Positions 24,064 to 34,829 of a stretch of DNA of 64,000 nucleotides are shown one piece after another. The notes beneath the pieces are model-generated. The model was not told the DNA's origin and made no database searches. It saw only the letters and a list, made by a program, of their open reading frames with translations. Made by a program: the position numbers and the translations under genes. The stretch lies in NCBI RefSeq assembly GCF_900107585.1, contig NZ_FNQM01000015.1, positions 1-64,000 of the forward strand, in the 5' to 3' direction. This stretch comes from Rubrimonas cliftonensis. Its GTDB lineage: Bacteria; Pseudomonadota; Alphaproteobacteria; Rhodobacterales; Rhodobacteraceae. Within the stretch, counting starts at the first letter, position 1; every line of letters begins with the position of its first letter.

Positions 24064-26460
24064 TCATTCAGCCGCCATGGCCGTGCGCGCGCGCTCGGCG
24101 AGGACCGCGTCGACGGCCTGGTCGAGCGTGAGGCCTGCGGCGCGATGGCGGCGGATGGCGGAGACGTCGGGGGCGTGGCTGGAGAACAGGAGCCGCATGG
24201 CGGGATCGACGACGATGCGGCCGATCCCGGTCCCGCGGTCGGTCTGGAAGAAAGCCTCCGAGAACGCGTCGCGCACCGAGCGGACGGTCTTCAGCTGCTC
24301 GATGTGGCCGGGGTCGAGCAGGAGCTGGCCTTTCGTCACCAACCGCTCGATGACATCGGCGCGCTGGCCGAGCAGGATCTTTGTGGCTGAGTTCTCGGCG
24401 ATGGCGAGGCCGACGTCGGAGCCGTAGAGATCGCCGAGCGACTGGGTGGCGATGACCATCGCGCCCCATTCCTTGCGGAAGCGCCGGTAGCCGCTCTCGA
24501 TGAACTTGGCGATCTCGCCCTCGCGCAGGAGCTCCCACGCCTCGTCGATGAACATCAGCGTGCGGCGCTGGCGCGACAGCTCCGCCATGGCCTGCTGGAT
24601 CTGGTAGACGAGCTGCTGCAGCACCACGGCCTGCAGATGCGGCTGGTTCTTCAGCCCGCCGAGCTCGAGCACGGTGTAGCTGGCGGAGAAGCTGATGGTG
24701 TTGTCGCCGGCGAAGTAGTGCCCGTACTGGCCCTCGGAGGTGAAGGCGTAGAGCCTGCGGCCGAGATCGACGTCGCGGCTGTCTTTCGAGGACTTCAGGC
24801 GCTTCGCGATCAGGTCGACCGTCATGTCGAGGCCGTACTCGGCCCAGACCGCCTTCATGCACTCCTCGAGGGTGGCGTTCTGCAGATCGTCGAGCGGCTG
24901 GGTGGGGGCGGCCATGGAGGCGACCAGCCGCTGCAGGAGCGCGTTCTCGCGGGCGTAATCGCGCACCAGCCGAAACGGGTTCAGCGACATCGGCCGTTCG
25001 CCGAAGTCGATGTACTCGCCGCCGAGCGTCTCGCAGAGGTTGGCGTAGGAGCCGCCGTTGTCGATGGTCCAGACCATGGCTCCCTGCGCGAGGTAGCTCG
25101 TGGTCATGAGCTGCATGAGAAAGCTCTTGCCGGCGCCGGACTCCGCGGCGATCACGCCGTTGAAGTTCGTGGAGCCGTCGAAGAGATCGAAGCTCATGAC
25201 CTGTCCGTCGCGCGCCGCGAGATGCAGCGACGGGCTGCCGGTGCCGCGCCAGGCGCCGAAGAGCGGCGCGAAGCAGGCGACCTCCTGCGTCGTCATGGTG
25301 TGGTAGCGGCCGAGATCGGCGTCGCAGCGGCGGTCGGCGCCGAGCGGCAGGCTGTTGATGAGCAGCGGCCGGCAGATGTAGCGGTCGCGCAGCAGGATGG
25401 TGTTGTACTCGCCCCAGTAGCCGATGGCGTCGGTGACGGCGCGGTCGAGCTCGTCGCGATCGCGGCCGTAGACGCCGAGCGTCACCGAGAAGCGCACCGG
25501 GCGGCGACCGTCCTCCATGGCGCGGCTGATGGTCTCGAAATCGCGGTAGCGGCCCTCCAGCGCCGGCATCCAGCGGCGGAACTGCGTGCCGACGAGATTG
25601 ACGGTCCAGGCGCGCTTCTTGCCGAGGCGCGACTTCATCGACTCCGCCGAGGGGTAGTGGATGTTGACGTTGACGAAGAACGGTCCGCGCAGCCCGCGCC
25701 TGCCCTGCATCAGATCGCCGACAAGCGCGGAAGACATGCCGAACCAGGCGCTCTCGCCGAAACTGCGCGGCGACAGGAAGGCGAGATGGCCGCCGCCCTC
25801 CAGATCGACCGCGCCGCTCTCGAAGCGCAGCCGCGAGCCGAGATCGAGCAGCTGGCGATTGAGCGGCGTCTCCTCGTCGACATGGACCTCGCCGAAACGC
25901 CGCCACGAGGCGTGCTCGCCGCGGTTGAGAAGCTCCGAGCAGGTCGTGATCCAGCTCTTGGCGGTCATCGGCTGCGGCGCGACGTCGAGCGCGTTCAGCG
26001 CGCGCTCCATGCGCCGCGCCGTCTGGCGGGCGCGGTCGATCTCCGCGTCGGTCGGCGTCGCGCCGTCCATCGGCGTCTTCAGCGAGATCGCGACGCGGAA
26101 ATCGCGCAGCCAGACGCCGGCGAACTCGTCGAACGGTCCTCCCGCGTGGTCGTAGAGCCAGGAGACCGCGCCGCGCATCATCGCCGCCGGCGCGTTGCCC
26201 GCGTCGGCGCAGAAATGCGTCATCGCCCGCTTGCGCGCCTCCACGAGGTTGGGCGAGGCGTAGAGCAGGATCTGCATCATGGTCCCGGGCGGGAACTCAT
26301 CCTCCAGCAGCGTGCGGACGTGCTGCTCGGAGCGGTCGCCGGCGCCGGGGCGCGGCAGGCAGTGAAACCCGAAACCGATGGTCTGGTCATGGCCGACGAA
26401 GACGCGCTCATCCAGCGCGTAGGCGATCACCGGCGACAGGACCGAAGCTGGCAGCGTCAT
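24064..26460 (-). CDS. traC: TraC, type IV secretion ATPase (VirB4 family)
   Basis: A 798-residue cytoplasmic ATPase that powers pilus assembly. Walker A ESGAGKS is at about 440-446 and Walker B MFIDEAWELL near 635. The family landmarks GVIAAESGAGKSFLMQ, NGGSYANLCETLGGEYIDF and AMVIATQSLGDLY are present, with a TraC_F-IV N-terminal domain. ATG 26460 is chosen because it overlaps the dsbC-like stop (ATGA); longer starts add unrelated sequence. The length is close to F TraC. Confidence 0.95.
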   Translation of the reverse strand: MTLPASVLSPVIAYALDERVFVGHDQTIGFGFHCLPRPGAGDRSEQHVRTLLEDEFPPGTMMQILLYASPNLVEARKRAMTHFCADAGNAPAAMMRGAVSWLYDHAGGPFDEFAGVWLRDFRVAISLKTPMDGATPTDAEIDRARQTARRMERALNALDVAPQPMTAKSWITTCSELLNRGEHASWRRFGEVHVDEETPLNRQLLDLGSRLRFESGAVDLEGGGHLAFLSPRSFGESAWFGMSSALVGDLMQGRRGLRGPFFVNVNIHYPSAESMKSRLGKKRAWTVNLVGTQFRRWMPALEGRYRDFETISRAMEDGRRPVRFSVTLGVYGRDRDELDRAVTDAIGYWGEYNTILLRDRYICRPLLINSLPLGADRRCDADLGRYHTMTTQEVACFAPLFGAWRGTGSPSLHLAARDGQVMSFDLFDGSTNFNGVIAAESGAGKSFLMQLMTTSYLAQGAMVWTIDNGGSYANLCETLGGEYIDFGERPMSLNPFRLVRDYARENALLQRLVASMAAPTQPLDDLQNATLEECMKAVWAEYGLDMTVDLIAKRLKSSKDSRDVDLGRRLYAFTSEGQYGHYFAGDNTISFSASYTVLELGGLKNQPHLQAVVLQQLVYQIQQAMAELSRQRRTLMFIDEAWELLREGEIAKFIESGYRRFRKEWGAMVIATQSLGDLYGSDVGLAIAENSATKILLGQRADVIERLVTKGQLLLDPGHIEQLKTVRSVRDAFSEAFFQTDRGTGIGRIVVDPAMRLLFSSHAPDVSAIRRHRAAGLTLDQAVDAVLAERARTAMAAE

Positions 26461-27242
26461 CGTCCCGCCTCCAGCCAGGCGGCGAGATCGTCGGGCTCGC
26501 CTTCGATGAAGCGCCCCGACGGTGCGTGGATCATGAAAGGCACGCCCTGCAGACCGATGAGCTGGGCGGTGGCGATGCGGCGCAGGATGGCCTCGCCGTC
26601 GCAGTCCGGCCGCACCGCGAGCTTCGCTGCGGGCGCGCCGTCGCGCACCACGGCGCGGGCGGCGTCCGCGTCCTGCGCGCAATGGACCGTCTTGACGATG
26701 CGCCCGGACGCCTCGCCGAGGATCGGGATCTGCAGGACGACGATGCGGTAGCGGTCCTCGAAGCTGCGCAACCTGTGGATCAGCGCCTCGCAGGTCGGAC
26801 AGCGCGGATCGGAGAAGACGATGACGTCCTCGGCGCCGTCGCCGAAAGACACCGGGGCGAGGTCGTTCCAGATCGGCCCCAGTCCAGTGAGCCGGATGCT
26901 GCGCGTGGAGGCGCGCATCGCCTCGAAATCGCTGAGCCGCTCGCCTCCCCAGAGATCGTAGGCCTCGCCCTTGACCACCCAGCGGCCGTTGCCGGAGACG
27001 AAGTAGAGCGCGTCGGAGCCCGCCACGCGGGCGGCGCGCCAGGGGCCGCCGGGCACGACGGCCATCTCCTCGACGCCGCCGAGAAGCGGCGACGCCGCCA
27101 GGCCCCCGGCAGTCGCCGGCGGCGCGGCGAGCCCGAGGCTGACAAGCGACGCCGCAAGCGTCGCGACAAGAAGCGCCGCGGGCGCAGGGCCGACCCAGTT
27201 GCGCGCTGCGACGGTTGTGTTTTGCTGCGCCCGCGGCGTCAT
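26457..27242 (-). CDS. DsbC/TrbB-like thiol-disulfide isomerase
   Basis: A 261-residue periplasmic protein with an N-terminal membrane/signal segment (APAALLVATLAASLVSLGLAA). The N-terminal dimerisation-type domain precedes a thioredoxin fold with active site CPTC at residues 148-151 (FSDPRCPTCEAL) and a cis-Pro loop GVPFMIHAPSGRFIEG. In SXT/F operons a DsbC/TrbB protein helps fold Cys-rich TraN, TraU and TraH. GGAGGG precedes the ATG. Confidence 0.87.
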   Translation of the reverse strand: MTPRAQQNTTVAARNWVGPAPAALLVATLAASLVSLGLAAPPATAGGLAASPLLGGVEEMAVVPGGPWRAARVAGSDALYFVSGNGRWVVKGEAYDLWGGERLSDFEAMRASTRSIRLTGLGPIWNDLAPVSFGDGAEDVIVFSDPRCPTCEALIHRLRSFEDRYRIVVLQIPILGEASGRIVKTVHCAQDADAARAVVRDGAPAAKLAVRPDCDGEAILRRIATAQLIGLQGVPFMIHAPSGRFIEGEPDDLAAWLEAGR

Positions 27243-27257
27243 GATCCTGCCCTCCCG

Positions 27258-27584
27258 TCAGCCGGCGAGCGGCAGCGTCGCGCCGAAGAAGGCGTCGACG
27301 ATGGCGCCGATGTTGGCGAGCATGAGCGCGACGACGAAGGCGAGCCCGGCGAGGCCGAGGCCGCCGCGCACCACCTGGAACATCGTCACCGCGAACAGGA
27401 CGATCACGCCGATCTTGCCGGGCACGCCGGTCAGCAGGGCGACGATGCCGGCGTAGACCGGCGTGAACTGCGCGCCGCCGAGCGTGGTCGCCGACAAGAG
27501 CGCCGGGATGGCGACGGCGAAGAAGGCGCCGAGCGCAATCATCCACGCCATCCGTGGATCGACGCGGAACTTCATCAGGGTCAT
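27258..27584 (-). CDS. TraA-like conjugative pilin
   Basis: A 108-residue hydrophobic protein with three membrane-type segments (WMIALGAFFAVAIPALLSA, VYAGIVALLTGVPGKIGVIVLFAVTMF, LGLAGLAFVVALMLANIGAIVDAFF), the build of F/SXT TraA or VirB2-type propilins, which are cleaved and stored in the inner membrane. The position after traV and before dsbC is the SXT position of traA. The ATG at 27584 has GAGGAG 7 bases upstream. The S26 peptidase at 22919 may process it. Confidence 0.75.
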   Translation of the reverse strand: MTLMKFRVDPRMAWMIALGAFFAVAIPALLSATTLGGAQFTPVYAGIVALLTGVPGKIGVIVLFAVTMFQVVRGGLGLAGLAFVVALMLANIGAIVDAFFGATLPLAG

Positions 27585-27737
27585 TGCAGTACTCCTCATT
27601 GCTTGTGGTTGCTTCGATAGCCCATGTATCGGGCCGCCTCAGGCTATCATGTATTTCCGCTTTTGTCACTTATTTTGTTTGTCAGCGGCATTTTTTTCTT
27701 GCGCGTACTCGACGGTCTCAAGACAAACCTCTCCCGT

Positions 27738-27753
27738 CCGCCCAAAAGGGCGG
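27738..27753 (-). terminator. Hairpin between traV and the pilin gene
   Basis: CCGCCC and GGGCGG form a perfect 6-bp stem with a 4-base loop (AAAA on plus, TTTT on minus) 29 bp after the traV stop. The 198-bp traV-pilin gap is the largest in the operon and is AT-richer, so it could hold an attenuator plus a separate promoter that raises pilin expression. There is no T-run directly after the stem. Confidence 0.4.
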
Positions 27754-27782
27754 TTGCGCGGAGCCGGCGGCTCTCGCGTCGT

Positions 27783-28469
27783 CTAGGAGCGGACTTCGAT
27801 CGTCCTCGGCCGACCCGGCTGCGGGCCGCCCGCGGGCGGAACGGGACGCGCCGGCTGGGCGGCCGGCAGCGTCAGGGGAGCGCCGGCCGTCGGCGCATCC
27901 CCGTCGCGCGCCTGGATCATCTCAGGCGTCATCAGCAGATTGGAGGCCTCCGCGACCGGCGGCGGCGCGCCAAGGCTCCAGCTGCGCGGCGAGACCTCGG
28001 CGTAGATGTGGCCGGGCATGCGCAGATCGCCGTGCTGGTCCTGCCAGGGCGCGATCCAGATCCGCACCACCCGCGCGTCGCGGCGCGTCGGCCCCGCGAC
28101 GGAGGCCAGCGCGAAGGCGCGCGGATCGGCGACCGGCGCAGGGGCCGGCGCAGGGATCGCGGCGGCGAGGACGCCCTCGCGCGGCGCCGTCGGCGCGGCC
28201 GAGGCTGCCGGCGCGCCGGCCGGCGAGACCGCGACAGGGGCGCCGCCGGCGCCGGGGCTGACGGGCGCCGCCAGATCGTCCTGATGGACATGGTCGCGCG
28301 TGTCGGTCAGCGCGTAGATGCCGCGCGTCGACTGGCACACCACGCCGTCGGGGCGGCCGGCGCAGGAGTATTCGGTCTCGCCGGGCACGGCGACGCCGGA
28401 GGAGCAGCCGGCGAGCGCTGCGCAGCCGAGCGCCAGCGCGCCGAGCGCGGAGAGGGGTTGCAGGCTCAT
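27783..28469 (-). CDS. traV: TraV, outer-membrane lipoprotein of the T4SS core
   Basis: A 228-residue lipoprotein with lipobox ALAGC (Cys22). The typical TraV Cys motif follows (EYSCAGRPDGVVCQSTRGIY), then a Pro/Ala-rich linker and a conserved patch VVRIWIAPWQDQHGDLRMPG that in this family contacts the core complex. TraV anchors TraK and TraB at the outer membrane. ATG 28469 overlaps the traB stop (ATGA). Confidence 0.88.
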   Translation of the reverse strand: MSLQPLSALGALALGCAALAGCSSGVAVPGETEYSCAGRPDGVVCQSTRGIYALTDTRDHVHQDDLAAPVSPGAGGAPVAVSPAGAPAASAAPTAPREGVLAAAIPAPAPAPVADPRAFALASVAGPTRRDARVVRIWIAPWQDQHGDLRMPGHIYAEVSPRSWSLGAPPPVAEASNLLMTPEMIQARDGDAPTAGAPLTLPAAQPARPVPPAGGPQPGRPRTIEVRS

Positions 28470-29881
28470 CGCACGCCTCCAAGATCGAGCCGGAACTCCA
28501 GCCCTTCGGTGAGCACAATGTCGACCGAGCGCCCGACATCGATCTCGATGACGGGAAACAGCGCGTCGGCCTGTTCGAGATACCAGTCGGCGATGCGGTC
28601 GAAGGCGGAGCCGAAGCCCACGCCGAAGCCGCTGATCGCGGCGCCGCCGGCGGACTCGGCCTGACCGACCGAGACCTGCACGCCGTCGTTGAAGGCCTGC
28701 GCCACGCCGTCGAGCACGCCGACGAGGATGGCGCGGGCGATGAAGGCGCCCTGGCGCGTCACCACGCGGCCGCGCGTGCCGGCCTTGCCGTCCTCGCCGA
28801 CGCCATAGGCCTTGAGCGGCCGCTGCATGACGGTGCCGTCCATGAGGATGCAGGAGATCTGCTCGCCGCGCATCGAGGCGCGCTCGGAGCTGAGATCGCC
28901 GAAGGCCGAGAGCAGCGCGAAGCACTCGCGCACGTCGGCGCCGAAACGGTTGGGCAGGATCGCCTCGTGCTTGAGCCGCAGGAGCACCGGCACCGGATTG
29001 GCCTTGGCCGCCGAGCCGCCCGGCGCGTCGAGGCCGGTCAGCAGCACGCCCGACAGGATCGAGCCGGTCGGCAGGAAGACTTCCGCCCCGCCGACGGCGC
29101 TGCGGCGCGGACCTGACGCCGTCGCCGCCGCGACCAGCCGCACGCCGACGTCGGGCGTCGCCTCGAGCCCGGCGGCGGAGACGGACGCGGGCGTCGCGAC
29201 GCGCGACCCGCCGGAGCCGCCCGAACGCTCGAAGGCGGCCTGCAGCTCCTCGGCGCTCAGCACCTGCGGCGGCACGGGCTCGCTGCGGGCGAAGGCGTTG
29301 GGGCGGGGTTTTCGCTCGACCGGGGCCGCTTCCGGGCTGGGCGCGGGGGCGGACGGCGCGGCCTCGTCGTCGCCGGCGCCCTTCAGCGCGTCGACCGCCG
29401 CGGCGCCGTCGCCCGACGGCAACGACAGGACCGACGGGCCGGCTTCAGCGGCGGGCGTCTCGCGCGGCGTCGGCGCAGTCCCTTCGGGAACCGCGATCCC
29501 GAGCGCGGCCATCTCCGCGCGCAGGCTGCCCAGTTCGATCTCGGCGGCGCGCCGGCGCGCGGCGTCGGCGCTCAGCATCTCCGCCTGCAGGGTCGCCGAG
29601 AGGTGCTGAAGCTCGCGCCGCCGCGCGTCGCGCTCGGCGACATTGGAGGCCTCCAGCGCGGCGAGCCGGCGCAGCATCGCCTGCATGGTCGCCGACACCG
29701 CCTCCAGCGACTCCGAATAGGTGTCGCCCGGCATGATCAGCGCGTCGATCGCCGGCGTCTCCACGACCCGCACGCCATCCGCGTCCTCCAGCGTCATGAA
29801 CCACGCCACAGCGAGAACGCCGCCGACGACGCCGACCCAGACCAGCCGTCGACGGCTGCGCGGGGTTATCTGCACGGCCAT
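28466..29881 (-). CDS. traB: TraB, VirB10-like core-complex protein
   Basis: A 471-residue protein with one N-terminal span (RLVWVGVVGGVLAVAWFM), a coiled-coil region (residues about 60-120), a Pro/Ala-rich linker and a C-terminal VirB10-like beta domain (FLPTGSILSGVLLTGLDAP, PVLLRLKHEAILPNRF, ILMDGTVMQRPLKAYGVG, VIEIDVGRSVDIVLTEG). TraB spans the envelope and couples the inner membrane energy components to the outer membrane TraV-TraK ring. GGAGA precedes the ATG. Confidence 0.93.
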   Translation of the reverse strand: MAVQITPRSRRRLVWVGVVGGVLAVAWFMTLEDADGVRVVETPAIDALIMPGDTYSESLEAVSATMQAMLRRLAALEASNVAERDARRRELQHLSATLQAEMLSADAARRRAAEIELGSLRAEMAALGIAVPEGTAPTPRETPAAEAGPSVLSLPSGDGAAAVDALKGAGDDEAAPSAPAPSPEAAPVERKPRPNAFARSEPVPPQVLSAEELQAAFERSGGSGGSRVATPASVSAAGLEATPDVGVRLVAAATASGPRRSAVGGAEVFLPTGSILSGVLLTGLDAPGGSAAKANPVPVLLRLKHEAILPNRFGADVRECFALLSAFGDLSSERASMRGEQISCILMDGTVMQRPLKAYGVGEDGKAGTRGRVVTRQGAFIARAILVGVLDGVAQAFNDGVQVSVGQAESAGGAAISGFGVGFGSAFDRIADWYLEQADALFPVIEIDVGRSVDIVLTEGLEFRLDLGGVR

Positions 29882-29894
29882 GGCGAGATCTCCC

Positions 29895-30845
29895 CTACTC
29901 GACGCCGACGAGGCTGGCGCGCATGCGCATCGGCCTCTCGTTCACCGGCGCCCGGCGGCGCACGACCAGGACCTCGGCGCGCTGGCCGGGACCGAGATCG
30001 GCGCTCGGCCAGAGCGCCACGGCCGCGACGTCGGGACCGGCGCACCAGGTCTCGTCGAAGGTTTTTCGCGCGCCGCTGTCGTTGGCGGCGACGCCGACGA
30101 AGACCTCGAAGGCCGGGCCGATGAAGCGCTGTCCCGCCCCGAAAGCCGTCGACATGGCGCCGACGTTGCGGCAGCGCGGATGGGCCCCGGTCTGGCCCGC
30201 CGCCGCATAACCCTGCGGCACCATGCCGACGACGAACGCCTTCACGAGCGCGGCGAGGCTGTCCTCGTAGGGCCCGCTCTCGAAGCTCGGCGCGGAGATC
30301 GCCGGCGTCGCCTCGACGTAAGGCGCCCTGTCGGCGCCCGCGCCGGCCCCGCCGGGACCATAGGCGATCGGGATCGGCAGGGCGCCGTCGGCCGAGCCGA
30401 GGCGCAGCCGGATCTGCGCCGGCGGGATCGCGGCGGGGATCAGCATCAGGCTGAAGGCGAGGCGTTCGTCGCCTTTCGGCGTCACGAACATCGAGATCGG
30501 ACGGTCAGAGCCCGGCGAGACGTAGAAGACGTGGCCCCGCTGCTCGAACTCCTCGGAACTCTCCGTCCAGATGTCGAACTCGGGAAACGGCGTCTCGACG
30601 CGGTTGATGTGACCCTGCGCGACGCGCAGCGCGACCTCCTCGCCGGGCGCGACCCACACGTCGTTCGGCCCGACGGACACCTTCGCGACGACGGCGTCGG
30701 AGGCCGACGCGGACGCGTCGCCGGCCCCGGCGCGAAGCGCCGCCTCGGCGCCGTCGACCATGCCGTCGGCGCGCGCGGCGCCCATGAGAGCGCCGGCCGC
30801 CAGCGCGGCGAGGACGGCGGCGCAGAAGGTCGTTCGCGGCGTCAT
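29895..30845 (-). CDS. traK: TraK, VirB9-like secretin-type core protein
   Basis: A 316-residue secreted protein with a signal peptide (FCAAVLAALAAGALMGAARA). The beta-rich central part includes VRVAQGHINRVETPFPEFD-like and RGHVFYVSPGSDRPISMFVTPKGDE segments typical of TraK. It forms the outer-membrane ring with TraV. It overlaps traE by 4 bases and lies 13 bp upstream of traB. Confidence 0.9.
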   Translation of the reverse strand: MTPRTTFCAAVLAALAAGALMGAARADGMVDGAEAALRAGAGDASASASDAVVAKVSVGPNDVWVAPGEEVALRVAQGHINRVETPFPEFDIWTESSEEFEQRGHVFYVSPGSDRPISMFVTPKGDERLAFSLMLIPAAIPPAQIRLRLGSADGALPIPIAYGPGGAGAGADRAPYVEATPAISAPSFESGPYEDSLAALVKAFVVGMVPQGYAAAGQTGAHPRCRNVGAMSTAFGAGQRFIGPAFEVFVGVAANDSGARKTFDETWCAGPDVAAVALWPSADLGPGQRAEVLVVRRRAPVNERPMRMRASLVGVE

Positions 30846-31441
30846 TGCGCGGGCTCCTGCATGCGGGCCAGGACGTCCGCGGTGCGCGGGTCGCCGGCGT
30901 AGGTGGTCAGGAAGGTGAGGCGCGGCGCGTAGTTGCTGACCGCGATGGTCATCTCGAAGGTGCGCGCGGTGCGGACCTCGCCGCCCAAGGGCGTGCGCAC
31001 CGTGCTGATCCCGTGGACGAACACCCGGTCGCGGTCCTCCTCGACCAGCACGCGGTGCGGCAGGAAGCTGATCGAGAGCTGGTCGCGGCGCACCTTGTCG
31101 AGTTCGGCCTCCAGCCGGTCGGTGACCTCGCGGTAGATGCTGGCGTCGACCAGCCGCTCCACGGTCTCGCGCATGAAGGCGAGGTTGGCCGGCGTGATGT
31201 CGCCGAGCGTCTCGGCGACGAAGACCGCCCAGGCGCGCTTGTAGTCGATGTCGGCCGAGGACCGCCCGATCGCCATCTCGCGATCGAGCACCGGCGGCGC
31301 CACCACCACGATCTGTTCGCGGCGCACCAGCGAGATCCCCATCGTCGCCAGCGCCACGGTCATCACGACCAGCACGCCGAAGAGCACGATCAGCACGCGG
31401 TGCTGCGCCTCGTAGGTGAGGCTGAAAGCGCTGAGCTTCAT
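30842..31441 (-). CDS. traE: TraE, VirB5/8-like T4SS inner-membrane protein
   Basis: A 199-residue protein with an N-terminal membrane span (VLIVLFGVLVVMTVALATMGI) and the TraE domain (YKRAWAVFVAETLGDITPANLAF, VTDRLEAELDKVRRDQLSISF, TFEMTIAVSNYAPRLTFLTTY). TraE is needed for F-type pilus assembly. ATGA overlaps with traL upstream and traK downstream. Confidence 0.92.
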   Translation of the reverse strand: MKLSAFSLTYEAQHRVLIVLFGVLVVMTVALATMGISLVRREQIVVVAPPVLDREMAIGRSSADIDYKRAWAVFVAETLGDITPANLAFMRETVERLVDASIYREVTDRLEAELDKVRRDQLSISFLPHRVLVEEDRDRVFVHGISTVRTPLGGEVRTARTFEMTIAVSNYAPRLTFLTTYAGDPRTADVLARMQEPAQ

Positions 31442-31719
31442 GCCTCGACCTCGCGCTCGAAGGCGTTGATGAAGCTGTGGCCGCGGTCGGGGTAGAGCCC
31501 GTTCCAGTAGGCCAGATGCACCACGTACATCTCTGGCATGCCGAGCCGCAGCCGCATGTAGACGAATGAAAACAGGACGCCGCCGAAAAACAGCGGCAGC
31601 ATGTAGCCGATGATGCCGCCGATCATCACACCCAGTATCGGCAGCAACGCTTCGTCAAGCCGCCAGAATAGTATCTGGATAGGCTCGTCTACGGTTCTCG
31701 GCAGCATGTATTGGGACAT
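31438..31719 (-). CDS. traL: TraL, first gene of the transfer operon
   Basis: A 93-residue membrane protein with two spans (EALLPILGVMIGGIIGYMLPL and FFGGVLFSFVYMRLR) and the TraL tail LAYWNGLYPDRGHSFINAFEREVEA. ATG 31719 is preferred (AGGAGG 6 bases upstream) over an in-frame start 5 codons earlier. It opens the ~21-kb minus-strand operon; upstream is the AT-rich promoter region. Confidence 0.9.
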   Translation of the reverse strand: MSQYMLPRTVDEPIQILFWRLDEALLPILGVMIGGIIGYMLPLFFGGVLFSFVYMRLRLGMPEMYVVHLAYWNGLYPDRGHSFINAFEREVEA

Positions 31720-31772
31720 GGCGACCTCCTGCATTCAAGGGTACGCAGAACGATCGATTTCGCACGTGTAAA

Positions 31773-31792
31773 CATTTTGGTGCGACAAAATG
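31773..31792 (-). promoter_or_regulatory. Inverted repeat in the tra promoter region
   Basis: CATTTTG and CAAAATG form a perfect 7-bp inverted repeat around a 6-base spacer, 54 bp upstream of traL. The interval 31720-31900 is clearly AT-richer than its surroundings, as expected for the operon promoter. The repeat is a good candidate binding site for a transfer regulator. I could not place -35/-10 boxes with confidence. Confidence 0.45.
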
Positions 31793-31902
31793 GTAATTAG
31801 AACTTAGTGTTTACAGCCAACATATTGTTTTCATGGCGCGAATTGAATCTGCTTAATTTTCACGCATTATGGCTTTTGTAAGGCAGGCGCGATTCGCGTC
31901 AT

Positions 31903-31923
31903 GGGGGCCCGCGCGGCGCCCCC
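31903..31923 (-). terminator. GC hairpin after the 250-aa hypothetical gene
   Basis: GGGGGC (31903-31908) pairs with GCCCCC (31918-31923) around a 9-base loop, 17 bp beyond the stop of the minus-strand gene at 31941. It separates that gene from the tra promoter region. It lacks a T-run, so termination strength is uncertain. Confidence 0.4.
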
Positions 31924-31940
31924 TATAGCCGTAGCAAAGA

Positions 31941-32693
31941 CTAATACCGGGAGCGCGAGAGCAATCCGTACTGCAGATAAAAACGAATACGATCCGCAGC
32001 AGTGAGCCCCTTGTCAGGATCGTCCATAAATGACGCGCATCGCGTATTTAAAACTTTTCTGGTGAAATAGAGCTGAGTCACGCGGTGGCAGATGCGCACC
32101 TCAAGCTCCCCGAGGATCAGCGCGATGAAGACCGACCACGCCTCGGCGGCGCTCAGTTTCTCGTTCTCGACATCGACGACCGCGTCATACTCGGCGAACG
32201 CGAGCTCGAAAGCCCGGATGCTGTAGAGGATGTTGTCGGCGCGGCCGAAGAAGAGCCGCTTCAGGAGGCTGTCGATCAGGGAGTTCGCCTGCGACGCAGA
32301 AGGATGCAGGCGGAAAATCTGCCGGATCGTCGGCAGCGGGCCGGGTTTCTGCCCGCATCCCAGGGTGTCGACCAGACCGTGCACGACGTGCTGGTTCATC
32401 GCCAGATCGCGATGCAATTGCGCGCCGCGAACCCCTAGCCGCAACAGCCCGATCGCGATGTCGAGCTGTTGCGAAGGCTCGACCGCGGACCAGAGGCGGT
32501 TGAGCGTCTCATCCGGCGGATCGCTCAGAAAAGGGCCGGGCTGGGCTCCGACATAGGGCGTGGAGCCCCACAGCATCGGCGGAAAATCCTTCGGCGGCCG
32601 ACGCGCGCCGCGATTGGCCTTGAGCCAGCGCAGACAGTCCCAGAAATCGGCGAGGGGATGCCCTTCCGGCGGCGGCTTCGACAGATCGAGCAT
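31941..32693 (-). CDS. Hypothetical protein upstream of the tra operon
   Basis: A 250-residue, mostly helical cytoplasmic protein beginning MLDLSKPPPEGHPLADFWDCLRW. There is no signal peptide or membrane span. Segments such as SANSLIDSLLKRLFFGR, AFELAFAEYDAVVDVENEKL and AADRIRFYLQYGLLSRSRY give no family recognition. GAGGG precedes ATG 32693 by 8 bases. It lies on the same strand as traL but is set off by a hairpin and the promoter region, so it may be a regulator or accessory factor. Confidence 0.6.
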   Translation of the reverse strand: MLDLSKPPPEGHPLADFWDCLRWLKANRGARRPPKDFPPMLWGSTPYVGAQPGPFLSDPPDETLNRLWSAVEPSQQLDIAIGLLRLGVRGAQLHRDLAMNQHVVHGLVDTLGCGQKPGPLPTIRQIFRLHPSASQANSLIDSLLKRLFFGRADNILYSIRAFELAFAEYDAVVDVENEKLSAAEAWSVFIALILGELEVRICHRVTQLYFTRKVLNTRCASFMDDPDKGLTAADRIRFYLQYGLLSRSRY

Positions 32694-32847
32694 GGGCAAC
32701 CCTCGCGACTGGTCACGGGATCAACGCGAGGATTCCACCAGTTACCCACAATTCCCACAACTGGAAATGGTGTCGGTGAGGCAAAAACATCACGCTTTGC
32801 GCGAGCCGTTACGCTGCAGCGCAAGATATGGTGGCCGGACGGCGGCG

Positions 32848-34671
<1,824 letters not shown>

Positions 34672-34829
34672 CGGCGGGTTCCCGTGAATGAAGACGGAGA
34701 CCGCCGCAGCGCGCCGAACGAATATAGCCCGCATCGGGCGCGTCGGGTAGCCGCGCGATCAACGCGCCGACGATCCATCCACAGACTCTGTGCGCGCTTC
34801 TGTGCGCAACACGCTCCGCGTGCAGTTGC

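Noticed and set aside
24637-26751. A 704-codon plus-strand open frame opposite traC
   Set aside because: Antisense shadow of a protein with intact Walker A and B motifs; no ribosome site or recognisable product.
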